In this document: positions 1 to 10,024 of the stretch, piece by piece | Layout of the letters: every line of letters begins with the position of its first letter | How positions within the stretch are numbered: the stretch's first letter is position 1 | Source: Alphaproteobacteria bacterium | Lineage (GTDB): Bacteria; Pseudomonadota; Alphaproteobacteria; RS24 | Direction: 5' to 3' | NCBI GenBank assembly: GCA_022426245.1 | Contig: JAKMDW010000026.1 | Coordinates: 1 to 45,961 of the forward strand | Length of the DNA: 45,961 nucleotides | Notes under the pieces: generated by a model | What the model saw: the letters and a program-made list of their open reading frames with translations, nothing else | Told to the model about the DNA's origin: nothing | Databases searched by the model: none | Program-made: the position numbers and the translations under genes

Positions 1-145
1 TCTCATCACCCTTCGTTGAAGTGCAGTTATTTACACTCGCAAGGGTCATAGATGAAAATCTCTGCGCATTTTCTTGTTCAATCTGTGCGAGTGATGCACA
101 TCCCATTAGTGAAAGTGACAAAACAAAAACAGTAAATCGTGACAT
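1..145 (-). CDS. Putative small lipoprotein, 3' part outside window
   Basis: Read on the minus strand, an open frame starts at 145 and runs off the window edge. The first 48 residues begin MSRFTVFVLSLSLMGC, a basic/hydrophobic signal followed by a lipobox (L-M-G-C), so the protein is probably a lipid-anchored envelope lipoprotein. An in-frame ATG also exists at 160, but a GGAG sits about 8 bases before the ATG at 145, which favours the shorter start. The gene lies just downstream of the integrase and in the same direction, so it is probably cargo of the element inserted at guaA. I do not recognise a family in the visible part. Confidence 0.5.
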   Translation of the reverse strand, partial: MSRFTVFVLSLSLMGCASLAQIEQENAQRFSSMTLASVNNCTSTKGDE

Positions 146-214
146 TCTATTGAACTCCATAAAACACCACTTCAGTTTATTGGTCTCAAACTGGTATTCA
201 AGTCCTATCGGTAA

Positions 215-1453
215 TCAGGTCTCAACAATACCTGTCTTGGTAATGGTGAAGTTCTTCAATGCAGTCTGTCTCCGCATCTCATCAGTGAGGTGTCCATAGT
301 GGTTTTCAATGTGTTGGACACCCGTCCCAGCAAAAGACGCAATGTCAAAGATGGGAACTGATGCACGAAGTCTGCAAGTAATCGCAAAGTGTCTCAAAGA
401 GTAGTAGGACAACTTGCGTTCCTTGTAGTTATCAATACCGATACCCTCCATCAAACGATACCAATGTTGATACAACACTCGTGTTCCCAGTTGGTGTGTC
501 CCTGACTTGTTGGTGAATATAAGGTTGTCCGCTTTAGTGAATGCACTTCGCCCTTTGTGACGCAGAAAGTATTCGCCACCGCGAGAAATAACCCTTCTTT
601 GATTTCGCACTTTGGAAATCTCTGCACGAACATTCAAAGTCACCAAAGTGAGTTTTTGACCACTCTCGTCTGTCTCTTCCGTGAATGACTCAACGTCACC
701 CCACTTCATTTGACGAAGTTCCCCAACTCGCAGTGCGGTATTAGAGAGGATAAGAATGAAGTCCCTGACGATTAGTCGTTCAATGCGTTCATCATCATTA
801 GGACAATCTTTCTTGGAAACATACTGACGCATAAACCCAATGAGACGGTCATACTCTGCATCAGTGAAGTTACTGCGTTTCCCAATCTGTCCTTTAGAAA
901 TAGAAATCTTTCTAAAGTTGAACCGTTGGAAAGGGATGTATTTTTTACGATACGCAAATTGTGCGATGGAGTTGATGGTTGCCTGTTCATTTCTAATGGT
1001 GACCAACGCGATGGAAGGATTGTCACCCTGTCTCATTTGTCTCCAATCATAGAATGAGTTTTCATCTAACTCGTTCATTTTGAGATTGGGAGATTTGGTT
1101 CGCAGTAACGCACGACATTGGGACTGGATGGTTATGAAACGACCTGCGGTTATTCCACCCTCAACATCAATATCGTTTTTGCGATACTCAAGGTATTCTT
1201 CAACCAGTGACCCCAGATTGACACCAAAGAACTTCTTCCCTGCCTCAACACCTGTGAGTGTTTCAAGAATGATTTTCTCACCCCGTTGAACTGCGGTTGT
1301 GTGGTCAGTCGTTTTTAGACTTCTCCGCAAATACCTTTTCTCTTCGTTCAACCAGACACGACACTGATAGACATCACCACTGCGTGACAATCTATAAATC
1401 TCCCCTCTCCCACCGAGGAGTTTCTCAACATCTGTTCTGGTATGACTACTCAA
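215..1453 (-). CDS. Tyrosine recombinase / integrase of a guaA-associated genomic island
   Basis: A site-specific recombinase of 412 residues, full length for an island or phage integrase. The N-terminal part (to about residue 185) would be the arm-binding and SAM-like core-binding domains. The catalytic domain has Arg242 in TALRVGELRQMKW, the box Y-S-L-R-H at 351-355 with second Arg354, and the probable nucleophile Tyr386 in IENHYGHL. The first box histidine is replaced by Tyr351, and the usual GH before the tyrosine is G-T; I recall this Y-S-L-R / G-T pattern in many island integrases, so it need not mean inactivity. The gene starts 165 bases from the guaA stop and points away from it, the usual arrangement when an element has integrated into the guaA 3' end. 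It looks more AT-rich than its chromosomal neighbours. Confidence 0.9.
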   Translation of the reverse strand: MSSHTRTDVEKLLGGRGEIYRLSRSGDVYQCRVWLNEEKRYLRRSLKTTDHTTAVQRGEKIILETLTGVEAGKKFFGVNLGSLVEEYLEYRKNDIDVEGGITAGRFITIQSQCRALLRTKSPNLKMNELDENSFYDWRQMRQGDNPSIALVTIRNEQATINSIAQFAYRKKYIPFQRFNFRKISISKGQIGKRSNFTDAEYDRLIGFMRQYVSKKDCPNDDERIERLIVRDFILILSNTALRVGELRQMKWGDVESFTEETDESGQKLTLVTLNVRAEISKVRNQRRVISRGGEYFLRHKGRSAFTKADNLIFTNKSGTHQLGTRVLYQHWYRLMEGIGIDNYKERKLSYYSLRHFAITCRLRASVPIFDIASFAGTGVQHIENHYGHLTDEMRRQTALKNFTITKTGIVET

Positions 1454-1480
1454 ACCTTATGCACTCGTTGTCTATGACAC

Positions 1481-1579
1481 TGTGTAACACACCCAAGTGT
1501 GTAACTAACTGTGCAAACGATAAGTTAGATGTCGCAGAAAATCAACGATAAAATGAAAGTGTGCAGAAAGTGTGTAACT
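1481..1579. repeat. Three TGTGTAAC repeats between int and guaA, candidate integrase arm sites
   Basis: TGTGTAAC occurs at 1481-1488, 1498-1505 and 1571-1578. The last two lie in a longer shared 12-mer, AAGTGTGTAACT (1495-1506 and 1568-1579). A related AAAGTGTG occurs at 1556-1563 and 1567-1574, 11 bases apart, about one helical turn. Repeats of this kind beside an att site are typical of arm-type integrase or excisionase binding sites. The role is inferred from position only. Confidence 0.4.
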
Positions 1580-1617
1580 TTTTTATATTATAAAATCAAT
1601 GAGATAAACTATTGACT

Positions 1618-1652
1618 TTACTCCCACTCAATCGTGCCGGGAGGTTTTGAGG
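1618..1652 (-). other. Candidate attachment site at the 3' end of guaA
   Basis: The last codons of guaA encode the conserved ending KPPGTIEWE. The guaA 3' end is an established integration hotspot for genomic islands, and an integrase gene lies immediately downstream in the expected orientation. Integration there leaves guaA intact because the element carries an identical end. The exact core cannot be set because the other end of the element is outside the window. Confidence 0.45.
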
Positions 1653-3168
1653 TAATATCATAGACCACGCGGTTAATGCCGCGCACTTCATTGATGATGC
1701 GGGTTGAGACGCGGCTCAGGAAGTCATGACTGAACGGATAATAATCCGCCGTCATGCCATCGGTGGAGGTGACCGCACGTAGCGCGCAAACATAATCATA
1801 AGTGCGGCTATCGCCCATCACGCCGACCGTGCGCACCGGCAGCAGCACGGCGAAAGCCTGCCAAATCTCGTCATAAAGACCCTGCGTGCGAATTTCATCG
1901 AGATAGACCGTGTCGGCTTTACGCAGGATTTCCAGCTTTTCGCCGGTAATCTCGCCCGGAATACGAATGGCCAGCCCCGGGCCGGGGAATGGATGCCGCC
2001 CGACAAAAGTCTCGGGCAGGCCAAGCTCTTGACCGAGCGCGCGCACCTCATCCTTGAACAATTCGCGCACCGGCTCAACCAGTTGCATATTCATCCGCTC
2101 AGGCAGACCGCCGACATTATGATGGCTTTTAATAGTTACGCTGGGGCCACCGGTAAAGGAGACGCTTTCAATAACGTCCGGATACAGCGTGCCTTGCGCG
2201 AGGAAATCAGCCCCGCCCACAGCTTTCGCCTCTTCCTCAAACACATCAATAAAGGTGCCGCCGATAATTTTCCGCTTCTGCTCAGGGTCGCTGACGCCGT
2301 CCAGCTTGCCGAGGAATAAATCTGATGCATCCCTATGCACCAGCTTAATATTGAAGTGGTCGCGGAACAGCCCGACCACTTGCTCGCTCTCGCCGGCCCG
2401 CATCATGCCGGTATCGACGTAAACACAGGTCAGTTGTTCGCCAATCGCCTCGTGCAGCAGCACCGCAACGACCGAGCTGTCAACGCCGCCGGACAGGCCG
2501 CAAATCACCCGTCCCGCGCCCACTTGCGCGCGAATATCGGCAATCGCCTTGTCGCGAAACGCCGCCATTGACCAATCGCCCTTGCAGCCTGCAACTTTAT
2601 GCGTAAAGTTTTCGAGCATTTTCGCGCCATCCGGCGTGTGCACCACTTCGGGGTGAAACTGCACGCCATAAATTTTGCGCGTCTCATCGGCAATCGCTGC
2701 ATAGGGTGCGTTTTCGGATGTGCCGATAATGGCGAAACCATCGGGCAGATTATTGACCCTGTCGCCATGGCTCATCCAAACCTGAATTTCACTACCATCA
2801 ATGCCGTCAATCCCATCAAACAGAGGCGAATTGGCTTTAATATCGAGCATGGCGCGACCAAACTCGCGCTCATCTGATTGTTCAACCGATCCGCCAAGCT
2901 GCGCGCATAGCGTTTGTTGCCCATAGCAAATGCCCAAAATGGGAAGGCCTGAGGTCAGAATATTTTCAGGTGCGCGGGGCGTATCAATATCGGCTACTGA
3001 GTTTGGCCCGCCGGATAAAATCACCGCTTTCGGGCTCATCTCGCTAAACGCTTTTTCGGCACTGTTAAACGGCACAATCTCACAATACACGCCACTTTCA
3101 CGAACGCGCCGCGCAATCAGCTGCGTCACTTGCGAGCCGAAATCGACGATCAAAATGCGATCCATCAT
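1618..3168 (-). CDS. guaA: GMP synthase (glutamine-hydrolysing)
   Basis: Converts XMP, ATP and glutamine to GMP, the last step of de novo guanine nucleotide synthesis, in the cytosol. The 516 residues match the usual length. The class I glutamine amidotransferase domain has the triad Cys81 (GICYGQQ), His172 and Glu174 (QFHPE). The ATP pyrophosphatase loop SGGVDS lies at 226-231, followed by the dimerisation domain ending KPPGTIEWE. The start overlaps the stop of the upstream TPR gene in a TGATG junction, so translation is probably coupled; a second ATG follows directly and either may be used, with AAGGA just upstream. It is last in the operon with guaB, which makes its substrate. Its 3' end borders the integrative element. 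Confidence 0.98.
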   Translation of the reverse strand: MMDRILIVDFGSQVTQLIARRVRESGVYCEIVPFNSAEKAFSEMSPKAVILSGGPNSVADIDTPRAPENILTSGLPILGICYGQQTLCAQLGGSVEQSDEREFGRAMLDIKANSPLFDGIDGIDGSEIQVWMSHGDRVNNLPDGFAIIGTSENAPYAAIADETRKIYGVQFHPEVVHTPDGAKMLENFTHKVAGCKGDWSMAAFRDKAIADIRAQVGAGRVICGLSGGVDSSVVAVLLHEAIGEQLTCVYVDTGMMRAGESEQVVGLFRDHFNIKLVHRDASDLFLGKLDGVSDPEQKRKIIGGTFIDVFEEEAKAVGGADFLAQGTLYPDVIESVSFTGGPSVTIKSHHNVGGLPERMNMQLVEPVRELFKDEVRALGQELGLPETFVGRHPFPGPGLAIRIPGEITGEKLEILRKADTVYLDEIRTQGLYDEIWQAFAVLLPVRTVGVMGDSRTYDYVCALRAVTSTDGMTADYYPFSHDFLSRVSTRIINEVRGINRVVYDITSKPPGTIEWE

Positions 3169-3644
3169 CAGTCCTTTTTGGGTTCGCGCGCTGTTTCAAT
3201 CAGCTCCGCCAATTCATCCGCCACGATGCAAGGCGCATCGCATACCGTGCGCAAGCGGCTCAGGGCCGTTTCCGCTTCTTCAATTTGGCCAAGACCGGCC
3301 GCATATTCACCTTTAAGCCGCAAGCCCTCTTTATCGCCCGGCTCTATTTCCAGCCCGACCGATACCAACCGCAGGCCCTCATCCTTATTGCCCAGCGCGG
3401 TTTGCGCTTTGCCCTTCAGCAAGAAAGCACGCGCATTGCCCGGGTCAGCCGTCAAAGCAAGGTTCAACAGGCCGTCGGCAGCATCGGCTTTTTGTTGCAG
3501 AAGTTGTTGTTCCGCATCGGTTACAAGCCGCGCCGACAGGTCACGATATTTATCGGAAATCGCCTGCGCCGGACTTGCCAGAAATGCAGTCAAAGCAGCG
3601 ACCGTCAGGCCGAAACGAAATGAATTAATCAAATAAATATGCAT
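3168..3644 (-). CDS. Exported TPR-like protein in the gua operon
   Basis: A 158-residue protein with a likely signal peptide: a hydrophobic stretch from about residue 10 ending ASPAQA near residue 28. The rest is helical and alanine/leucine rich. Segments such as [20 protein letters not shown] look like tetratricopeptide (TPR) units, so it may be a periplasmic protein-protein interaction adaptor. It lies between the RsmB-like gene (31-base gap) and guaA (1-base overlap) and is probably cotranscribed with them. No specific function can be assigned. A role in purine synthesis is unlikely because the protein appears exported, so the position probably reflects operon packing. Confidence 0.75.
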   Translation of the reverse strand: MHIYLINSFRFGLTVAALTAFLASPAQAISDKYRDLSARLVTDAEQQLLQQKADAADGLLNLALTADPGNARAFLLKGKAQTALGNKDEGLRLVSVGLEIEPGDKEGLRLKGEYAAGLGQIEEAETALSRLRTVCDAPCIVADELAELIETAREPKKD

Positions 3645-3675
3645 GGCATCTGTCTCGCAACTTTAAGCGGCAAAA

Positions 3676-4928
3676 TCAAGCCCCGTCACCGCCATCGGCG
3701 CGTTGCATCAGCGCAATGAACAACCCATCAGTCTCGGCATTTAGCGGGTGCAGCATGTGCCGCGTCTGCTTGCCGACGGGCCCATCGCTTTCAATCGGCT
3801 CAAAACCGTCGTTTTGTTCCAGAAATTTATCTATCTGACGGTCGTTTTCAGACGCTAAAAGCGAGCAGGTAATATAAGCGAGCCGTCCATTGGGGCGCAC
3901 CAGCGCCGCTGCTTTTTGTAATATCTCGGCCTGTAATTTGTGCAAATCGGCCAGTGCCTCGGCGGTGAGTCGCCATTTGGTCTCCGGCGCACGACGCCAG
4001 CGCCCCGCCCCACTACATGGCACATCGACCACCACCAAATCGCATTGCGCGTCAAAATCGCGCAAATGCTCCGGCGACACGGTTTCAATAATCTCGGCAC
4101 CGGCCCGCGTCACACGCTCGGGCAAATGGCGCATGCGCGTTTTAATGGCGTCATGCACCAGCAATCGGCCTTTATTGTTCATCTGCGCTGCCAACGCCAA
4201 AGCCTTGCCACCGGCACCGGTGCAAAAATCCATCACTGTTTCAAAAGCCTGCGCGTCACAAATTTGCGCAACCGCTTGCGCGCCGGCATCCTGCACCTCT
4301 ACCAGGCCATCGCGATAAGCCCCGCTCATGGTAATTTGCGCCGTGCCATGCACCCGCAAGGCTGTGCCGATTTTCGCATGCGGCGCGGTTTCAATGTCAT
4401 CATCTTGCAGCTCATCTTGTGCTTTTTGGCGGTCGCCTTGCAACATATTAACCCGCACATCTAACGGCGCGCGGTTCAACATTGCCTGCATCACCGCATC
4501 GGTCTCATCGCCTAATTGCGCGGCAATATCGTCAAGCAACCAAGCCGGGATAGACAGGCTGTCGGCGCGCGCCGTTGGTGGCGTGGTGGCCGCATGCGCC
4601 AGTGTTTTTTCATCAGCAGCAGAAATCGGCGCGGGGCCATATTGACTGCCATCAGCCATGGCGACAATCTCATCGAGTGCAACATCTGTCAGCACATGCG
4701 TTGCCAGCATGGTGACAAGCAGCGGGTCGTCATTGCCCAGCCGCGCGGTCAACGCCCCATAGTGACGCAAAATAGCAAATAGCCTATCGGAAATATCGCG
4801 TCGGTCTTTCGACCCTGCATAACGATTTTGGCGCCCCCATGCCTGCATGATGCGGTCCGCCGGTTGACGGTCCGACAAAGCTTGCGGCAGCAGTTCGGCA
4901 ATGGTTCTGAGGCGAGCGGCGGGGCGCA

Positions 4929-4929
<1 letters not shown>
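3676..4929 (-). CDS. RsmB-like RNA (cytosine-5)-methyltransferase
   Basis: A SAM-dependent RNA m5C methyltransferase of the NOL1/NOP2/Sun family, 417 residues. The N-terminal part resembles the NusB-like RNA-binding domain of RsmB, the 16S rRNA m5C967 enzyme. The catalytic domain has the SAM-binding motif DFCTGAGGK (234-242), the PCSG loop with Cys305 and the TCS motif with the second conserved Cys355; in this family one Cys attacks the base and the other releases the product. The start is a GTG overlapping the guaB stop by one base (TAGTG). Alphaproteobacteria often carry such a gene between guaB and guaA. The exact target nucleotide cannot be read from sequence, so I give no symbol. Confidence 0.88.
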
Positions 4930-6395
<1,466 letters not shown>

Positions 6396-6463
6396 TCAAA
6401 TCCTCTCACTGGGAGCTGCGTTTGACGACTTCCTGTATCACCATTAGTGCCGTTTGGCCAAAT

Positions 6464-6469
6464 ATTATA
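6464..6469 (-). promoter_or_regulatory. Candidate -10 box of the gua operon
   Basis: On the minus strand this reads TATAAT, in the only AT-rich patch between rlmE and guaB. A convincing -35 hexamer is not visible 17 bases upstream, so the call rests on a perfect -10 and its position. Confidence 0.35.
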
Positions 6470-6480
6470 TGTCGATTGCG

Positions 6481-6504
6481 GAAAACTGCTGTTTTTGTCG
6501 CAGT
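6481..6504 (-). terminator. Weak hairpin terminator after rlmE
   Basis: On the minus strand ACTGC and GCAGT pair around a 10-base loop, directly followed by TTTTC, just past the rlmE stop. The stem is only five pairs, so termination may be partial, and the site abuts the guaB promoter region. Confidence 0.35.
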
Positions 6505-6506
6505 CT

Positions 6507-7220
6507 CTATCCCTTAAAATCGCGCGCAATGACATAAAGCTCGACTGATTCCTTGCGGCTTGATTTCGGCTTCATATGCATGACATTGCCAAAACGGGCT
6601 TTCAGATCATTCAACAGCTCGCCAGATGTGCCGCCCTGAAACACTTTGGCGCAAAACGCCCCACCCGGCTTTAACGCCTCAAATGCAAACCATGCCGCCG
6701 CTTCAGCCAGCGCCATCGTGCGTAAGTGGTCGGTTTGGCGGTGGCCGGTTAACGGTGCGGCCATATCCGACATCACAATATCCGCCCGCCGACCGGCCAG
6801 TTCATGCACTAAGACAGGCGCTTTATCGTCTAGAAAATCGAGTTTCAAAAACGATACACCCGGTATCGGCTCCATATCCTGAATATCGATTGCTGCGACA
6901 AACCCCTTATCTTTGGCTGTGCCGAGACGTTGCGCGGCTATTTGCGCCCAACCGCCCGGCGCACTGCCGAGGTCAATGGCGCAGCCCCCCGGTTTGAAAA
7001 ACTTAAAGCGGTCATCCATTTCAATAATTTTATAGGCAGCGCGCGAGCGATAGCCGTCTTTTTTGGCCGCCGCGACATAAGGGTCGTTTAATTGCCGCTC
7101 CAGCCACCGCGTTGATGAGAGCTTGCGGCCGCGCGCGGTTTTAACACGCTCGCGCATGCGGTCGCCGCGCCGTTGACCATCGCCAAATCCGGGGTCGCCT
7201 TTGGAACCTTTACCGCTCAT
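6507..7220 (-). CDS. rlmE: 23S rRNA 2'-O-ribose U2552 methyltransferase RlmE (FtsJ/RrmJ)
   Basis: Methylates the 2'-OH of U2552 in the A-loop of 23S rRNA during late 50S assembly. The 237-residue protein has a basic N-terminal extension (ARGRKLSSTRWLERQ), then the RrmJ fold with the K-D-K-E tetrad visible in order: Lys in RAAYKIIE, SAM motif DLGSAPGGW, Asp in MSDMAAP, Lys in CAKVFQGG and Glu in RKESVELYV. The start overlaps the stop of the Ppx/GppA-like gene by four bases (ATGA), so the two are translationally coupled. This ppx-rlmE pairing is, as I recall, common in alphaproteobacteria. Confidence 0.95.
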   Translation of the reverse strand: MSGKGSKGDPGFGDGQRRGDRMRERVKTARGRKLSSTRWLERQLNDPYVAAAKKDGYRSRAAYKIIEMDDRFKFFKPGGCAIDLGSAPGGWAQIAAQRLGTAKDKGFVAAIDIQDMEPIPGVSFLKLDFLDDKAPVLVHELAGRRADIVMSDMAAPLTGHRQTDHLRTMALAEAAAWFAFEALKPGGAFCAKVFQGGTSGELLNDLKARFGNVMHMKPKSSRKESVELYVIARDFKG

Positions 7221-8416
7221 GCTTCTTGTCCATTATTTTTATCAGACGACGCGAGGCCGCTCCGATTGTTTCGATTGCGGTTGCGGTTACGATTGCGATT
7301 GCGCTGTCGGTTGCGGTTAGAGTTAAATCCACCCCGCCGACCATCACTGCGTATCATGCTTAACAAAAGGCCCTCGCGAAGACCGCGATCTGCAACCGAA
7401 AACTCAACCACTGACCAACGCCGATAAATGGCTTCCAACACCGCGCAACCGGCCAAAACCAAATCGGCGCGCTGACTGCCAATGCACGGATTCTTGGCCA
7501 ACTCATCACGGCTCAAATTGCGTAATTCACCGATCACCCGCGTGATATCTTGCGCCGCAATGGTGCAGCCATCAACAACATTGCGATCATATTTGGCCAG
7601 CCCCAATTGCACGGCGGCCAGCGTCGTTACGGTTCCCGATGTGCCGATAATCTGCAAGCGGCTCATATCGGTAATATCGCTCTGGCGGTTCATGAATTTT
7701 TGCAGGCGTTCTTCAGACTCGCTCAACATGCCTTCATAGCCGTGCTCATATGGCCCTTCACCCGCATGACGTTCTGCCAAACGCACAACCCCCAAAGGCA
7801 GGGAATCGCTATCAACCAGCTTGAAGAAACTGTTTTCCTGTCGGCTCATTCGGCCGACCTCGGTTGAGCCGCCGCCAATATCAAACAAGATAATATCGTC
7901 CATATCGGGGTTGAACAGGGACCCGCAGCCCATTGCTGCCAATTCGGCCTCGGCCTTACCGTCAATAATCTCTAACCGCAAGCCGGTGTCACGCTTCACG
8001 CGCTTGATGAATTCTTCGCCATTATCGGCACCGCGACACGCTTCGGTTGCCACACAACGCATTCGGCTAATACCGGCGCGGCGAATTTTGCTGGCGCAAA
8101 TACGCAAGGCTGCAATGGTGCGCGCCATCGCACCTTCGGACAATCGCCCCGTGCGCTCAAGCCCCTCGCCCAGCCTGACAATGCGCGAAAACCCGTCGCG
8201 CACGCGAAAACCGTCACCGCCATCACGCTCAACAATCAGCAGGCGGCAATTATTCGTTCCCAAATCAAGCGCCGCATAAAGACGTCTGCCATTTCTAGAT
8301 TTATGATTTCTCGATCGGCCTTTTGAGGAATGACGTTTTGGGGCGGTGTCGCCAGCCTCTGCCCTGCTGGCGCGCGAAGGCGTCGAGCTTTTTGGGGCAC
8401 AGGGTTCGTCAGACAT
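7217..8416 (-). CDS. Ppx/GppA-family phosphatase with an Arg-Asn repeat tail
   Basis: Member of the exopolyphosphatase / pppGpp phosphatase family (ASKHA fold), likely acting on polyphosphate or (p)ppGpp; sequence alone does not decide which. The phosphate loops are AALDLGTNNCR and LFDIGGGSTEV. The start is set at 8416 because GGAGAGAGAGT precedes that ATG; a frame extension to 8452 has no such site. From there the protein has 399 residues. The first 45 or so are basic and low-complexity, and the C-terminus ends in a run of Arg-Asn dipeptides (RNRQRNRNRNRN...). Such a tail is strongly charged and probably disordered; RNA or polyphosphate binding is possible but speculative. The stop overlaps the start of rlmE. 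Confidence 0.88.
   Translation of the reverse strand: MSDEPCAPKSSTPSRASRAEAGDTAPKRHSSKGRSRNHKSRNGRRLYAALDLGTNNCRLLIVERDGGDGFRVRDGFSRIVRLGEGLERTGRLSEGAMARTIAALRICASKIRRAGISRMRCVATEACRGADNGEEFIKRVKRDTGLRLEIIDGKAEAELAAMGCGSLFNPDMDDIILFDIGGGSTEVGRMSRQENSFFKLVDSDSLPLGVVRLAERHAGEGPYEHGYEGMLSESEERLQKFMNRQSDITDMSRLQIIGTSGTVTTLAAVQLGLAKYDRNVVDGCTIAAQDITRVIGELRNLSRDELAKNPCIGSQRADLVLAGCAVLEAIYRRWSVVEFSVADRGLREGLLLSMIRSDGRRGGFNSNRNRQRNRNRNRNRNRNNRSGLASSDKNNGQEA
7264..7325 (-). repeat. Imperfect hexanucleotide repeat encoding Arg-Asn dipeptides
   Basis: On the plus strand the stretch is built from variants of GATTGC / GGTTGC / GGTTAC. Read on the minus strand it gives alternating Arg and Asn codons at the end of the Ppx/GppA-like gene. 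The period of six keeps the frame, so unit gain or loss would only change tail length. Confidence 0.7.
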
Positions 8417-8554
8417 ACTCTCTCTCCAGCCGATTAAAAATCGGAGCGGCAAAGGCCGTTACCAAGACCATAGCAATGACGCCACAAAGCGCAAGCCACG
8501 AAAAAATATATGATTTCTCGCATCAGATTTGTTTTAATCATCGGCAATTGAAAC

Positions 8555-8679
8555 GGGGGGTGTTCCGCCATTGTCAGCAGTGGCCGAAATTAGGCACTCG
8601 CGTCGAACCCCCTTTAGGGTTATGAAAGCGGTTCACATCCGCGAAAAGGCATGAGACCGACATAGGGTCGGCACATAGG
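8555..8679 (+). promoter_or_regulatory. Structured 5' leader of metY, possible cis-regulatory RNA
   Basis: Upstream of metY a helix can form between 8555-8565 and 8605-8614 (GGGG/CCCC and GUUC/GAAC with one bulge). It encloses a perfect 6-bp hairpin CCAUUG/CAGUGG (8568-8573 with 8578-8583, loop UCAG). The 3' strand of the outer helix can instead pair downstream as AACCC/GGGUU (8606-8610 with 8617-8621), a mutually exclusive fold. Two more hairpins follow: GCGG/CCGC (8628-8642) and CCGAC/GUCGG (8657-8671), the latter just before the Shine-Dalgarno AGGAG at 8677. Methionine genes in alphaproteobacteria often have SAM riboswitches, but I do not recognise a known class here. Confidence 0.4.
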
Positions 8680-8687
8680 AGAGTTTA

Positions 8688-9986
8688 ATGTCCGATATGA
8701 AAACCGAAACTTTATTGTTGCACGCAGGTTGGCGCGCTGACGAAACCACCGGTTCAGTCGCCGTGCCCATTCACCAGACGACCAGCTATCAGTTCAATGA
8801 TACTGACCATGCGGCCAGCCTTTTCGCGCTTTCTGAACTTGGAAATATTTATACCCGCATCATGAACCCGACCAATGATGTGCTTGAACAGCGCATTACC
8901 GCATTGGAAGGCGGCGCCGCATCTTTGGCGGTTGCCTCTGGCCAAACGGCATCGACCATGGCCATTCAAAATATCGCGCGCGCCGGAGACAATATTGTGT
9001 CCTCGACCAATCTATATGGCGGCACATGGAATTTGTTTGCCAATACGATGAAGGATATGGGCATTGAAGTGCGCTTTGTTGACCCCGCCGACCCGCAAAA
9101 TTTTGCCAATGCCGTCGATGATAAAACCCGCGCTTTTTATGCTGAGACCCTGCCCAATCCGAAGCTGGAAGTCTTCCCGATTAAAGCCGTGGCTGATATC
9201 GGCCGCCCATTGGGTATTCCGCTGATTATGGATAATACGGCAGCACCGATTTTGTGCCGTCCGTTCGACCATGGCGCGGCGGTGATTGTTTATTCTGCGA
9301 CCAAATATATTGGCGGGCACGGCACATCGGTCGGCGGCCTGATTGTCGATAGCGGCAATTTTGATTGGGAAAGTGCAGGCGTTGACCGCCAGCCAATGCT
9401 CAATTCACCCGACCCGTCTTATCACGGCGCGGTATGGACCGAAGCCGTCAAGCCGCTCGGCCCGATTGCCTATATTCTGAAAGCGCGCACCACATTATTG
9501 CGCGACCTCGGCGGTGCCATGTCGCCAATGAATGCGTTCCAATTCTTGCAAGGCATGGAAACACTGGCGTTGCGTATGCGTGCCCATTGTGAAAACGCCG
9601 ATGCCATTGCCGCTTGGTTGTCCAAGCAGCCGGGTGTCACCAAAGTCATTCACCCATCGCTGATGGACGGCGAAGCGCGCAAACGTGCCGATGCCGTAAT
9701 GAGTGGCGGTTATGGCGCGCTGATGGGCTTTGAGCTTGAAGGCGGCGTTGAGGCCGGCAAGAAGTTTATCGATAATCTGGAATTGCTTTATCACGTCGCC
9801 AATATTGGTGATGCGCGCTCGCTGGCCATTCATCCGGCCAGCACCACGCACAGCCAACTATCCGAAGAAGACCAAGCAGCATCGGGCGTAACCCCCGGTT
9901 ATGTAAGGCTTTCCATCGGTATTGAGCATGTTGACGACATTATTGCAGACATTGATCAGGCGCTTAAAACCCTACAAATGAAATAA
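8688..9986 (+). CDS. metY: O-acetylhomoserine sulfhydrylase (Cys/Met metabolism PLP enzyme)
   Basis: A PLP-dependent gamma-replacement enzyme. The 432-residue length and sequence fit O-acetylhomoserine aminocarboxypropyltransferase, which makes homocysteine from O-acetylhomoserine and sulfide (direct sulfhydrylation). The PLP lysine is Lys206 in SATKYIGGHGTS; other family signatures are YTRIMNPTN near 55-63 and the Asp of IMDNTAAP near 182. The ATG at 8688 follows AGGAG at good spacing, and the leader looks structured. Cystathionine gamma-synthase or a methanethiol-using homologue is possible, but the length above 420 favours MetY. Direct sulfide assimilation is of interest because a candidate sulfonate monooxygenase lies 12 kb downstream. 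Confidence 0.9.
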   Translation: MSDMKTETLLLHAGWRADETTGSVAVPIHQTTSYQFNDTDHAASLFALSELGNIYTRIMNPTNDVLEQRITALEGGAASLAVASGQTASTMAIQNIARAGDNIVSSTNLYGGTWNLFANTMKDMGIEVRFVDPADPQNFANAVDDKTRAFYAETLPNPKLEVFPIKAVADIGRPLGIPLIMDNTAAPILCRPFDHGAAVIVYSATKYIGGHGTSVGGLIVDSGNFDWESAGVDRQPMLNSPDPSYHGAVWTEAVKPLGPIAYILKARTTLLRDLGGAMSPMNAFQFLQGMETLALRMRAHCENADAIAAWLSKQPGVTKVIHPSLMDGEARKRADAVMSGGYGALMGFELEGGVEAGKKFIDNLELLYHVANIGDARSLAIHPASTTHSQLSEEDQAASGVTPGYVRLSIGIEHVDDIIADIDQALKTLQMK

Positions 9987-10024
9987 CTTCACATATTGCA
10001 TTATGGCGGCAAAACCCGTAGCCT

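Noticed and set aside
215-1453. Degenerate, inactive integrase because box histidines are replaced
   Set aside because: The Y-S-L-R and G-T forms are, to my knowledge, found in many active island integrases, and Arg242, Arg354 and Tyr386 are present.
7264-7325. CRISPR-like or tandem repeat array
   Set aside because: There are no spacers; it is an in-frame coding hexamer repeat.
8520-8687. A specific SAM-I, SAM-II or cobalamin riboswitch call for the metY leader
   Set aside because: I could not find the conserved core sequences of those classes, so only a structured leader is claimed.
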